Shown piece by piece: positions 41,835 through 50,759 of a DNA stretch of 64,000 nucleotides. Position 1 is the stretch's first letter, and each line of letters starts with the position of its first letter. Origin of the DNA: Vallitalea okinawensis (GTDB lineage Bacteria; Bacillota; Clostridia; Lachnospirales; PQDH01). A program made the translations under genes and the position numbers. The stretch covers positions 248,001 through 312,000 of the forward strand of contig NZ_PQDH01000001.1 in the NCBI RefSeq assembly GCF_002964605.1, written 5' to 3'. The notes under the pieces are model-generated. The model ran no database searches and was not told the origin of the DNA. It saw only the letters and a program-made list of their open reading frames with translations.

Positions 41835-43343
41835 ATGTCCAAATTATTGCTGGCACATGACCTAGGAACTTCAGGTAATAAGGCAACTTTGTTTTCGACA
41901 GATGGTAAGCTTATTAAAAGCTTAGTCATACCCTATCCAACTCATTTTTTTAATAGCAATTGGAGCGAACAGAACCCAGATGATTGGTGGAAAGCTGTTT
42001 GCGAATCAACTAAACAACTTCTTCAAGATATTAACCCAGATGACGTGTTAGCCATGTCATTTAGTGGACAAATGATGGGTTGCTTATGTGTTGATAAAAA
42101 CGGTGTACCTCTGAGGAATGCCATTATATGGGCTGATCAAAGAAGTGAAGATCAAGCCAATTTTATCCGCCAGAAGATAGATGATCACCATTTTTATCGG
42201 ATAACAGGGCATAGAATCAGTTCATCTTACAGTTTAGAAAAGTTACTTTGGATCAAAGATCACGAACCGGATATCTATGGAAAAACTTATAAAGTTCTTA
42301 ACGCTAAAGATTATATCGTCTATAAACTAACTGGTCAATTTATGACAGATTATAGTGATGCCTCTAGCACAAATGCATTTGATTTAAATACTTTTACATG
42401 GTCTGATGAAATTATCCATGCATCAGGTATTGATGCAGATTTACTGCCCGACGTTAAACCTTCAACCTTTGTTGTTGACCAATTATCATCTACCATAGCA
42501 AAAGAGTTAGGTCTATCATCTAAAACAGCTGTGGTTCTTGGGGCTGGAGATGGTGTTTGCTCCGCTGTAGGGGCTGGTTCAATTGAAGAAGGCAAAAGTT
42601 ATAGCTATCTTGGGTCCTCTGCGTGGATTGCTGTAACCAGTAAACAACCTTTTTATGATGAAGAAATGCGCACCTTTAATTGGGCTCATGCTGTTCCTGG
42701 CTATGTTACACCTTGCGGCACTATGCAAGCAGCTGGTAACTCATACAGCTGGTTAAAAAATGAAATATGCTACCATGAAAAAGATTTAGCTAAACAAAGT
42801 AACAAAAGTGCTTATGGATTAATGAATGACTTAATTGCTTCATCCTCCATTGGCTCCAATGGACTTATATTTCTTCCCTATCTCCTAGGTGAAAGAAGTC
42901 CTAGATGGAATCCCAAGAGTAAGGGAAGCTTTATAGGTGTTAAAATGGAACATAAAAGAGCTGATTTCATTCGCTCAGTTATAGAAGGTATCTTTTTTAA
43001 TATGGATATAATTCTAAAGATCCTACAAAATCATGTTAGTTTCCAAGAGCTCACTGTCATTGGCGGCTTAGCTCAAGGTGCTATCCAAAGAAAAATAATG
43101 GCAGATATCTATGGACTAGATATCTTTAAGCTTAAGCACTTGGAGGAAGCTACCTCAATGGGTGCAGCTGTCATAGCTGGAGTTGGAGTTGGCTCCTTTA
43201 AGGATTTTCACTCAATTAATCGTTTTATAGACATTGAAAATGTACAAAAGCCAGATCCGGCTAATGTCAAAGAATACAATCTTATAAAACCGGTTTTTGA
43301 TGAATGTTATCAACAACTCGTTGACATTTTCCCCAAATTATAA
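41835..43343 (+). CDS. FGGY family carbohydrate kinase (xylulokinase-like)
   Basis: The 502-aa kinase has the two FGGY actin-like domains: phosphate-1 loop LAHDLGTSGNKATLFS, SFSGQMMGCLCVDKNG and AIIWADQRS in the first, and YLGSSAWIAVTS, LIFLPYLLGERSPRWNP and VIGGLAQGAIQRKIMADI in the second. It resembles XylB-like kinases, but the substrate differs within the family (xylulose, AI-2, ribulose, erythrulose). The neighbours are a DeoC aldolase and an aldo/keto reductase, not a xylose isomerase, so xylulose is doubtful. ATG 41835 follows AAGGAGGTTACATTTC. Confidence 0.88.
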   Translation: MSKLLLAHDLGTSGNKATLFSTDGKLIKSLVIPYPTHFFNSNWSEQNPDDWWKAVCESTKQLLQDINPDDVLAMSFSGQMMGCLCVDKNGVPLRNAIIWADQRSEDQANFIRQKIDDHHFYRITGHRISSSYSLEKLLWIKDHEPDIYGKTYKVLNAKDYIVYKLTGQFMTDYSDASSTNAFDLNTFTWSDEIIHASGIDADLLPDVKPSTFVVDQLSSTIAKELGLSSKTAVVLGAGDGVCSAVGAGSIEEGKSYSYLGSSAWIAVTSKQPFYDEEMRTFNWAHAVPGYVTPCGTMQAAGNSYSWLKNEICYHEKDLAKQSNKSAYGLMNDLIASSSIGSNGLIFLPYLLGERSPRWNPKSKGSFIGVKMEHKRADFIRSVIEGIFFNMDIILKILQNHVSFQELTVIGGLAQGAIQRKIMADIYGLDIFKLKHLEEATSMGAAVIAGVGVGSFKDFHSINRFIDIENVQKPDPANVKEYNLIKPVFDECYQQLVDIFPKL

Positions 43344-43365
43344 TGGGATGTAGAAGGAGATTAAA

Positions 43366-44055
43366 ATGCGTTTATTAACACAAGAACAACTTGCAAAAAT
43401 GATTGATCAAACTGAACTGAGTCCTTGTATTACAGATGATGCTCTTCAACAGCATTGCGAAAAAAGTAAAGCTTATGGATTCAAAACAGTGGCTATTAAT
43501 AATGCCTGTATTACTAAATGTAAAGAATACCTTGGCAATTCAGATGTATTAATTGATGCGGCTATTAGTTTCCCACTTGGGCAATGTTCATTAGATACTA
43601 AACTATTTGAAACGAAAGATGCTATTGCTAAAGGTGCAAAAGAAGTTGATTATGTTATCAACATCGGTGAACTAAAAAATGGCAACTACCTTTACATTGA
43701 AAAAGAAATGCAGGCCATCGTAGAGATTTGTAAAAATGCAAATGTAGTATCCAAAGTCATCTTTGAAAACTGTTATCTTACTGATGATGAAAAACGTAAA
43801 CTCTGTGAAATTGCTTTAAAGGTCAAACCTAACTATATTAAAACTTCAACAGGATTTGGTACTGGTGGTGCTACTGTCGAAGATGTTCAATTGATGAAGT
43901 CCATGGTAGGAGATGAGATCAAAATAAAAGCGTCAGGTGGCGTAAGAAGCCTAGAACAAGCCATGGCTATGATTGAAGCTGGAGCAAGTCGTATTGGAAC
44001 CAGTAAAGGCATCCAAATTATGGATGAGTATATTGAAGTAAATAATAACATGTAA
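43366..44055 (+). CDS. deoC: Deoxyribose-phosphate aldolase family (DeoC)
   Basis: The 229-aa TIM-barrel class I aldolase has all key residues of DERA: Asp95 (KEVDYVINIG), Schiff-base Lys159 (NYIKTSTGFGTGGAT) and relay Lys188 (IKIKASGGVR). DeoC cleaves 2-deoxyribose-5-phosphate to glyceraldehyde-3-phosphate and acetaldehyde. The kinase-aldolase-reductase order without nucleoside phosphorylase or phosphopentomutase suggests a free-sugar route rather than nucleoside salvage. It is 22 bases after the kinase and 23 before the reductase. Confidence 0.9.
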   Translation: MRLLTQEQLAKMIDQTELSPCITDDALQQHCEKSKAYGFKTVAINNACITKCKEYLGNSDVLIDAAISFPLGQCSLDTKLFETKDAIAKGAKEVDYVINIGELKNGNYLYIEKEMQAIVEICKNANVVSKVIFENCYLTDDEKRKLCEIALKVKPNYIKTSTGFGTGGATVEDVQLMKSMVGDEIKIKASGGVRSLEQAMAMIEAGASRIGTSKGIQIMDEYIEVNNNM

Positions 44056-44078
44056 ACTAATTTTTAGGAGGTATGAAA

Positions 44079-45020
44079 ATGAATTATAAACATTTTTCTA
44101 AAGTAGAAGAAGCTTTATCCGTCATTGGATTAGGAACTTGGCAATTTGCAGGTGCTGGTGATTGGCCTGAATTTAATAAAGAGGATGCTATTCGTATTAT
44201 TCATGAAGCCATTGATTCAGGCATCAATTTTATAGATACGGCTCCTGTTTATGGCTTAGGTCATTCAGAAAAAGTTGTGGGTGAGGCCATCAAGAATAAA
44301 AGAGATCAGGTTTTTCTTGCAACTAAATGTGGTTTAGTTTGGGATGATCAGAACAGAGTAACCAATAACTTAAAAGCTGACAGCCTTAATGAGGAAATTG
44401 ATGCAAGTTTAAAAAGATTACATGTGGATCACATTGATCTCTATCAAATCCACTGGCCTGATCCTAATACAGATATTAGAGAAACCATGGAAGCATTGAG
44501 AAGCATTCAAGAGCAAGGTAAAATTAAATATATTGGTGTAAGTAACTTTTCTGAAGAGATGATGAAAGAAGCTATGACTATTGCTGATGTTGTTTCTCAC
44601 CAAGGTTTATATAACATGTTAGAGCAAAATGCAACTTCTTATCATAATATTCCTTTACAGTATAGAGTTAAGGATTCTTTATTGAATTTCTTAGACAATA
44701 ATGGTCAGTTCTTCTTACCATATAGTCCTTTAATGCAAGGATTATTAGCAGGAAAAACAGAGTTTGATAAGGGTGCTGTAAGTTCTAACCCAGAGCTACA
44801 AAATGGTCAATTAGATAAGCATTTAGAAACGATTAAGGGCATTGGAACAATCATTGATAAACCTATTCATGAGATAGCCCTTAACTGGCTTGTTTCACAA
44901 AAAACTGTTGGACCAGTTATCGCTGGTTGCACTAAATCAAGACATCTTCACTCTAATCTATCAGCATTGAATTGGACTATGGATGAAGAGATGATGAATG
45001 AACTAAATAATTTAATATAA
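44079..45020 (+). CDS. Aldo/keto reductase
   Basis: ATG 44079 is the second of two ATGs and has seven-base spacing from TAGGAGG; product 313 aa. The AKR catalytic tetrad is complete: Asp53 and Tyr58 (FIDTAPVYGLGHSE), Lys83 (ATKCGL) and His125 (YQIHWPD). YIGVSNFSEE, PYSPLMQGLLAG and the C-terminal GPVIAGCTKSRHL NADPH-binding segment are typical. It could oxidise or reduce a sugar or aldehyde in the operon, for example acetaldehyde or a polyol; this is inference. Confidence 0.9.
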   Translation: MNYKHFSKVEEALSVIGLGTWQFAGAGDWPEFNKEDAIRIIHEAIDSGINFIDTAPVYGLGHSEKVVGEAIKNKRDQVFLATKCGLVWDDQNRVTNNLKADSLNEEIDASLKRLHVDHIDLYQIHWPDPNTDIRETMEALRSIQEQGKIKYIGVSNFSEEMMKEAMTIADVVSHQGLYNMLEQNATSYHNIPLQYRVKDSLLNFLDNNGQFFLPYSPLMQGLLAGKTEFDKGAVSSNPELQNGQLDKHLETIKGIGTIIDKPIHEIALNWLVSQKTVGPVIAGCTKSRHLHSNLSALNWTMDEEMMNELNNLI

Positions 45021-45025
45021 AGAAT

Positions 45026-45057
45026 AAACAGGGTTTGCTAAAGCATTCCCTGTTTTT
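45026..45057 (+). terminator. Terminator of the kinase-deoC-AKR operon
   Basis: AAACAGGG and CCCTGTTT enclose a second stem TGCT/AGCA, followed by TTTTT. Confidence 0.85.
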
Positions 45058-45064
45058 ACTTATA

Positions 45065-45811
45065 TTATTTTCCTAAAAACTCTAAATTAATTTGATGCAT
45101 CCGTTCTGTCCACGAGGTAGAAAAGTTGATTTTTTCATTTGATTGTACTTTCTTCAAATAATCTAGGTTGATGGCTATAATCTCTCGGTCCATAGGTTCT
45201 GTGTGTCCAGTTACTACATGCTTAATATCTCGCTGTCTATACGCTTCCAATGTTCTGATGTAGGTATTCATATTGTTCCAGCATATATAAGTAGGAAGTG
45301 GATTATCGATATTATCACCTGCAAATAACGTCTGATCAACACTGTCATAAAGTGATGCCGAATCTTCTGTATGTCCAGGACTATAGAAAATCTCAATTCC
45401 CTCTTCTCCTATAGCTATCTTATTCTCAAAAGTTAAATGAGGCAAACATATTTGAGTGGGATTATTTTGGAACATCCCTCTGTGTTCTTCAAGTTCATAC
45501 ACTGCACAATCTTTTATATAGTCCATAGTCTTTTCATGGGCGATTATCAAATGATCTTTAAACCATTCATTACCCCAGATATGATCCCAGTGCCCATGAG
45601 AATTGAATGCAATCCATTTCTTATGTCCAAATTGTGGGGTTAGGTAGTTTGCTATTCTGTCCATGTACGAAGCACCTAAATAAGTGTCACACACTATAAA
45701 GTTATCTTTTCCTACAATAGCAAAAACATTGGTATAACAATCGTATTCTGTATCTTTCAGATCATCAAATCGAAATTGATAACCCCTACTCCCTATTTGT
45801 CTTATATCCAT
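45065..45811 (-). CDS. MBL-fold metallo-hydrolase
   Basis: The 248-aa protein has the metallo-beta-lactamase metal site His72-x-His74-x-Asp76-His77 (SHGHWDH), SPGHTEDSAS, FAGDNIDNP and VTGHTEP. The substrate class (thioesters, quorum lactones, glyoxalase-like, phosphonates) cannot be read. It is convergent with the sugar operon. Start ATG 45811 follows GGAGGGTATGAAATA. Confidence 0.88.
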   Translation of the reverse strand: MDIRQIGSRGYQFRFDDLKDTEYDCYTNVFAIVGKDNFIVCDTYLGASYMDRIANYLTPQFGHKKWIAFNSHGHWDHIWGNEWFKDHLIIAHEKTMDYIKDCAVYELEEHRGMFQNNPTQICLPHLTFENKIAIGEEGIEIFYSPGHTEDSASLYDSVDQTLFAGDNIDNPLPTYICWNNMNTYIRTLEAYRQRDIKHVVTGHTEPMDREIIAINLDYLKKVQSNEKINFSTSWTERMHQINLEFLGK

Positions 45812-45875
45812 TATTTCATACCCTCCTACGGCTCACTACAAAAGATACCTAATTATAACGTATTAATTTGCAGAT

Positions 45876-45904
45876 TAAAAGAGTGGAACCAAAGCTCCAC
45901 TCTT
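45876..45904 (-). terminator. Terminator of the EF-G-like gene
   Basis: A nine-bp stem AAGAGTGGA/TCCACTCTT is followed on the minus strand by a T run. Confidence 0.8.
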
Positions 45905-45915
45905 CACAATAAGGC

Positions 45916-47982
45916 TTAAGCGCCTTTTTTACTTTCTTCAATTACTTTTTCTTGTACATCATGTGGAGCTTCTTCATAACGATCGAAGTCCATTGTGAAG
46001 TAGCCATGGCCTTGAGTCATACTTCTTAAATCAGTAGGATAACTGAACATCTCTGCCATTGGTACTTCCGCCTCAATTTCTTGCTTACCTTTTACTGGTG
46101 CCATACCTAATACACGCCCACGACGCTTATTTAAATCGCCGATGATATCACCCATGTATTCATCTGGTACTAGAACCTTAACTGATGCTATAGGCTCTAA
46201 GATAATAGGTTTCGCTTGCTCCATACCTTTTTTGAAGGCCACAGTTGTTGCCACCTTAAATGCCATTTCAGAAGAATCCACTGGATGGTAAGATCCATCT
46301 ACTAAAGTGGCTTTTACACCGACTACTGGATAACCTGCTAAAGCACCTTTTAAAACGGATTCTTGTAAACCTTTTTCTACTGCTGGGAAGTAATTTTTAG
46401 GTACTGATCCACCAAAGATTTTTTCTTCAAATACGTAAGGTTGACTTAAATCACCTGATGGTTCAAATTCAATATGAACATCACCGTATTGACCATGACC
46501 ACCAGATTGTTTTTTATGTTTCCCTTGTACTTTTGCCTTACCTTTTATGGTTTCCCTATAAGCAACTTTTGGAGCAATTAAATCAATTTCAACTTTAAAC
46601 TTAGTTTTAAGTTTGCTCATAATAACATCTAAATGTTGTTCGCCTACACCGTAAAGCAATTGCTGATGCATTTCATGATCGTGAACTAATCGGATAGTTT
46701 TATCTTCTTCCATGAGTTTATGAAGTCCAGTACCAATCTTATCCTCATCACCTTTACTCTTAGGTACAATAGCCATTGCATTGAGTGAGGCTGGGTATTC
46801 GATAGGTGGATATTTAACTAAATGACCTTTTTCACATAATGTATCTCCTGTTCGAGTATAGTTCAATTTAGTGACGGCACCGATGTCACCAACCCTTAAC
46901 TCTTTTACTTCGATTTGTTCTTTTCCTTTAAGAACATATATATGACCTAATCTTTCAGATTCATCTTTATTAACGTTAATAATTGGGGTATCTGCAGTTA
47001 ATGTACCAGACATCACTCTGAATAAGGAAATCTTACCTATAAAAGGATCCGCAATTGTTTTAAATACAAATGCAGAAACTGGTTCTTGTTCATCACATTT
47101 TATTTCAACAGTTTCGCCTGCTTCATTCTCAGCTTCTACAGTTGCTTTTAATTCTACTGGATTAGGTAAATACTTAATCATAGAATTCATAAGCACTTGA
47201 ATACCTGTATTGGTAACAGCTGAACCACAGAGAACTGGTACAATCTCGCCTTGAGCAATACCGCCATGTAAAGCACTTTGAATTTCTTCTAAAGTAAATT
47301 CTTCTTCCATAAAATACTTTTCCATGAGCTCTTCATCTGTTTCTGCAACTGCTTCTAATATCATTTCTCTTACAGGTGCTATTTCGTCTTTCATACCTTC
47401 AGGTATATCACATTTTTCAACATGATCTTTCACAAAACGTCGACCTTGCATTTTTACTACATTAACAAAACCAACAAAGTGACCATCTTCCTTAATTGGT
47501 ACCTGGAATGGTGCAATACATTTACCAAACTTTTCTTTTAATTCTTCTAGCACTTTTACCATACTTGCGCTATCATCATCCATGCCATTTACAAAAATCA
47601 TTCGTGGGACACCTTGAGAATGTTCCCATGCTTTTTCTGTACCAACTTCAACTCCAGAACGCCCAGAGACGACTATAACTGCTCCATCTACTGCTCGCAT
47701 AGCTTGGTGAACCTCACCAATAAAATCAAAGTAACCTGGAGTATCTAGAACATTAATCTTATTATTGTCCCATTCTACTGGAAGCATTGATGCTCCGATT
47801 GAGAAACCTCTTTTGTTTTCTTCGCTGTCAAAATCACAGATAGTATTTTTTTCTTCAACTCTACCTTGTCTTTTCGTCATGCCTGCTACATATGCCATTG
47901 CTTCTGCTATTGTCGTCTTGCCAACGCCACCATGTCCTAATAATGCCAGATTTCTTACTTGATCAGTAGTATAAACTTTCAT
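45916..47982 (-). CDS. EF-G-like GTPase (FusA2-type paralog)
   Basis: ATG 47982 (after GGGGGAATTTTT) gives 688 aa; the upstream in-frame ATG at 48042 has no site. The domain order is that of EF-G, but the G motifs are divergent: G1 GHGGVGKT (16-23) is normal, G3 reads DTPGY (80-84) with Tyr replacing the GTPase His of DTPGH, and G4 reads NGMD (132-135) in place of NKMD. Such EF-G-like paralogs are known in bacteria; they lack clear elongation activity. Domains IV/V are intact (GHGQYGDVHIEFEP, GSVPKNYFPAVEKG, TQGHGYFTMDF). This is unlikely to be the main EF-G. Confidence 0.88.
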   Translation of the reverse strand: MKVYTTDQVRNLALLGHGGVGKTTIAEAMAYVAGMTKRQGRVEEKNTICDFDSEENKRGFSIGASMLPVEWDNNKINVLDTPGYFDFIGEVHQAMRAVDGAVIVVSGRSGVEVGTEKAWEHSQGVPRMIFVNGMDDDSASMVKVLEELKEKFGKCIAPFQVPIKEDGHFVGFVNVVKMQGRRFVKDHVEKCDIPEGMKDEIAPVREMILEAVAETDEELMEKYFMEEEFTLEEIQSALHGGIAQGEIVPVLCGSAVTNTGIQVLMNSMIKYLPNPVELKATVEAENEAGETVEIKCDEQEPVSAFVFKTIADPFIGKISLFRVMSGTLTADTPIINVNKDESERLGHIYVLKGKEQIEVKELRVGDIGAVTKLNYTRTGDTLCEKGHLVKYPPIEYPASLNAMAIVPKSKGDEDKIGTGLHKLMEEDKTIRLVHDHEMHQQLLYGVGEQHLDVIMSKLKTKFKVEIDLIAPKVAYRETIKGKAKVQGKHKKQSGGHGQYGDVHIEFEPSGDLSQPYVFEEKIFGGSVPKNYFPAVEKGLQESVLKGALAGYPVVGVKATLVDGSYHPVDSSEMAFKVATTVAFKKGMEQAKPIILEPIASVKVLVPDEYMGDIIGDLNKRRGRVLGMAPVKGKQEIEAEVPMAEMFSYPTDLRSMTQGHGYFTMDFDRYEEAPHDVQEKVIEESKKGA

Positions 47983-48042
47983 AAAAATTCCCCCAATCGT
48001 TAGTAATTTTGGTATATACTGATATCCACAGCTAAGGTACAC

Positions 48043-48354
48043 CGAATTAGTGAATGTGTGTAACCCTTAATAGAATTATCGACTTAATTTATAGTCTTTA
48101 TACACAACTTCAATAATCCGAAGCACAATGCCATGTAGCTTTTAACAAAAAGGTTAAATGACCTTATTAAATAGTATTCTACTTAAACAAATAAAATCCT
48201 TTTTTTAAAAACAAAAAACAAAAAAATTATTATAAATATTTAAATTTGTTTATTATATTTTAAATTTCCGACTATTTGAATCATTCTAACATCTGGTTTG
48301 GAGTGCTTTTTAGCCTTTCCTTATAAGAAATTTTTTGCGAATATCTAACTTTTG
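48043..48354. other. AT-rich spacer between divergent EF-G-like and hisC genes
   Basis: Strongly AT-rich non-coding sequence with long A and T runs. I found no gene or stable hairpin, and no good promoter for the EF-G-like gene. Confidence 0.5.
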
Positions 48355-48383
48355 TTGACACCTCTTTTCCAGCAATGTAAAAT
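48355..48383 (+). promoter_or_regulatory. Promoter of the aromatic amino acid cluster
   Basis: TTGACA (48355-48360), 17 bases, TAAAAT (48378-48383), about 90 bases upstream of hisC. Confidence 0.8.
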
Positions 48384-48476
48384 AAATAACAAGTAAAATA
48401 CTTAAAAGTACATAATTCTAAAAATATAAATGGATGTAATTATGTCTTCCTAATCTATTATTAAAGGGGTGCTTTT

Positions 48477-49550
48477 ATGCTAACATGTAGAAAAAATATT
48501 AATGATTTAAAACCCTATGTACCTGGTAAACCAATTGAAGATGTGCAGAAGGAATACGGCTTAACTGATGTCATCAAAATTGCTTCTAATGAGAACCCGT
48601 ATGGTTGCTCTCCTCTTGCAAAAGAAGCCATAACATCAGCATTAGATCGTATTGCTCTTTATCCAGATGGTAATGCAACAGTGCTTAAAGAATCAGTAGC
48701 CAAACATTTGGGTGTTGCTAGCAACCAACTTTTATTTGGTGCTGGATCAGATGAAATTATCACCATGCTTGCTGAAGTATTTATTAATCCAGGTGATGAA
48801 GCTATTTCATGTACACCAAGCTTCCCAAGATACAAATCTGCTGTTCAGCTGATGGACGGGCAATTCATTGAAGTTCCAACAAAAAATTATACCTTTGATT
48901 TAGATGGTATATTGGATGCTATTACGGATAAGACTCGTATCATCTTTATTGCCAATCCTAATAATCCAACTGGTACCATCGTAACTGCAGAAGAACAAAG
49001 AGCTTTTCTTAACAAAGTGCCAAACAATATATTAGTTGTTTTAGATGAAGCTTATTATGAATTTGCAATGGGAGGAGCTTATCCTGAATCTTTACCATTA
49101 TTAAAAGAGTATGATAATACCATCATTCTTAGAACATTTTCAAAAGCATATGGTTTAGCTTCCTTACGTGTAGGGTATGCCATCAGCAATGCTGTTACAA
49201 TTGATTTACTCAATCGTGTAAGAGGACCATTTAATGTTACCTCACTGGCACAGCTAGCTGCGGTGGCAGCACTAAAAGATCAGGAATTTGTTAGGAAAAC
49301 CATGGAAATGAATGCTGAAGTTAAAGCATATTCTTATAAAAAATGTGATGAACTTGGTATTGAATATGCAGAAAGTCATACGAACTTCGTTATGATGGAT
49401 GTCAAGCAGCCTGGCAATGAACTCTTTGTTGAATTACAGAAAAAAGGTGTGATTATACGACCTATAGGTCCCACTACACTCATTCGTGTTACATTAGGTA
49501 CCATGGATGAAATGGAAAAATTCTTTGCAGAAATTGAAAAATTGTTGTAA
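48477..49550 (+). CDS. hisC: HisC-family aminotransferase (histidinol-phosphate / aromatic)
   Basis: The 357-aa PLP aminotransferase has SNENPYGCSP, GAGSDEII, ANPNNPTG, VVLDEAYYEF and PLP Lys223 (LRTFSKAYGLASLRVGY). HisC-like enzymes transaminate histidinol phosphate, and many also aromatic amino acids. The operon context aroF-tyrA-aroA with no his genes favours an aromatic aminotransferase, as in Bacillus where hisC sits near aroE and tyrA. ATG 48477 follows AAAGGGGTG. Confidence 0.9.
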   Translation: MLTCRKNINDLKPYVPGKPIEDVQKEYGLTDVIKIASNENPYGCSPLAKEAITSALDRIALYPDGNATVLKESVAKHLGVASNQLLFGAGSDEIITMLAEVFINPGDEAISCTPSFPRYKSAVQLMDGQFIEVPTKNYTFDLDGILDAITDKTRIIFIANPNNPTGTIVTAEEQRAFLNKVPNNILVVLDEAYYEFAMGGAYPESLPLLKEYDNTIILRTFSKAYGLASLRVGYAISNAVTIDLLNRVRGPFNVTSLAQLAAVAALKDQEFVRKTMEMNAEVKAYSYKKCDELGIEYAESHTNFVMMDVKQPGNELFVELQKKGVIIRPIGPTTLIRVTLGTMDEMEKFFAEIEKLL

Positions 49551-49745
49551 TATAGTCATAAGGACAATTTAGGGTAGCCTGAATTGTCTTTATATTTATA
49601 TATCGAAGTCCATACTTCGACTTAAGAAACCCAGTTTTACAGCTATTAGGAATAAATCCTTATACCTCATTTACTTCGGAATAAATGAGAAGAAATGAAT
49701 AAGAAGACCTTTCAGGTTAAAAATGAATTTAAGGAGTTGAATTTT
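49551..49745 (+). promoter_or_regulatory. Structured spacer between hisC and aroF
   Basis: This 195-base gap contains several hairpins: AAGGACAATT..AATTGTCTT (49560-49590), TCGAAGT-CCAT-ACTTCGA (49603-49620), AGGAATAAATCCT (~49648-49660) and CTCATTTA..TAAATGAG (49666-49689). CGAAGT of the second can instead pair with ACTTCG inside the loop of the last, giving mutually exclusive folds. There is no long T run and no T-box motif. It may be an attenuator or a processing region. Confidence 0.4.
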
Positions 49746-50759
49746 ATGATAGTTGTAATGAAACCCCATGCACCTCAAAATTGTGTTGATCAAGTGATTC
49801 AAGTGATTGAAGGTCATGGATTAATATCCCATTTATCAGTTGGTGATGAAGTAACTATTATTGGTGTCGTCGGTGACAAAAGTAAACTAGCTGATTGTAA
49901 TCTAGAATTATTCGACGGAGTTGAAAAAATTGTGTCTGTGACGGAATCTTATAAACTAGCTAATAAGAAGTTTCACGCTAACCCCTCAACGATTAAAGTC
50001 GGTAATACCGAAATTGGTGGTAAGAAGTTAGCTATGATAGCCGGACCATGTGCTATTGAAAGCAGAGATCAGATGTTAAAGACAGCTCAAGCCATTAAAG
50101 GTGCAGGAGCAACAATACTCCGTGGAGGTGCTTATAAGCCACGTACCTCCCCTTACTCTTTTCAAGGATTAGAAGAAGAAGGTTTACGCTATATGGCTGA
50201 AGCCAGAGAGGAAACAGGATTACCTATTGTATGTGAAGTTACCAGTTTAGAAGCCGTTGAAGTAGCCGCCAAATACGTCAATCTTTTTCAAATTGGAGCA
50301 CGAAACATGCAGAACTTCTACCTATTAAAAGAAGTAGGAAAAACCAACATCCCAGTCATCTTAAAAAGAGGTTTAGCCGCCACTGTGGATGAGTGGTTAA
50401 ATGCTGCGGAGTACATCATGAGCGAAGGTAATAAAAATGTCATTCTCTGTGAACGTGGTATCCGAACTTTTGAGACTTCAACTCGAAACACTCTTGATAT
50501 CAGTGCCGTACCTGTCGTTAAAGCTAAAAGTCATTTACCGATTATTGTAGATCCTAGTCATGCAGCTGGTGTTCGCCATTATATAGCACCGTTAGCTAAA
50601 GCCGCTATTGCAGCAGGTGCTGATGGTTTAATGATTGAGGTACACCACGATCCAGCCCGTGCCTTATCAGATGGTCCACAGTCTTTAAAGCCATCAAAAT
50701 TCGAAGCATTATGCAACGAGCTTCGACCATTATCTAAGCTCATGGGAAGGGATTTATAA
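49746..50759 (+). CDS. aroF: DAHP synthase (3-deoxy-7-phosphoheptulonate synthase, AroAI-beta type)
   Basis: ATG 49746 (after AAGGAGTTGAATTTT) gives 337 aa; the upstream ATG at 49695 is less likely. The N-terminal ~70 residues (MIVVMKPHAPQNCVDQVIQVIEGHG) form the ferredoxin-like regulatory domain of Thermotoga-type DAHP synthase, allosterically controlled by Tyr/Phe. The barrel shows AGPCAIESRDQM, RGGAYKPRTSPYSFQG, QIGARNMQNF and VDPSHAAGVRHYI. It is the first step of the shikimate pathway, condensing PEP with erythrose-4-phosphate. Confidence 0.95.
   Translation: MIVVMKPHAPQNCVDQVIQVIEGHGLISHLSVGDEVTIIGVVGDKSKLADCNLELFDGVEKIVSVTESYKLANKKFHANPSTIKVGNTEIGGKKLAMIAGPCAIESRDQMLKTAQAIKGAGATILRGGAYKPRTSPYSFQGLEEEGLRYMAEAREETGLPIVCEVTSLEAVEVAAKYVNLFQIGARNMQNFYLLKEVGKTNIPVILKRGLAATVDEWLNAAEYIMSEGNKNVILCERGIRTFETSTRNTLDISAVPVVKAKSHLPIIVDPSHAAGVRHYIAPLAKAAIAAGADGLMIEVHHDPARALSDGPQSLKPSKFEALCNELRPLSKLMGRDL

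Noticed and set aside
43287-43296. Perfect AAACCGGTTT, same core as the LacI operators
   Set aside because: It lies deep inside the FGGY kinase coding sequence (codons for KPV) near its 3' end with no promoter next to it; most likely chance.
48043-48354. Possible promoter TTGAAG..TATAAA for the EF-G-like gene
   Set aside because: The spacer is only 14 bases, too short for sigma-A.
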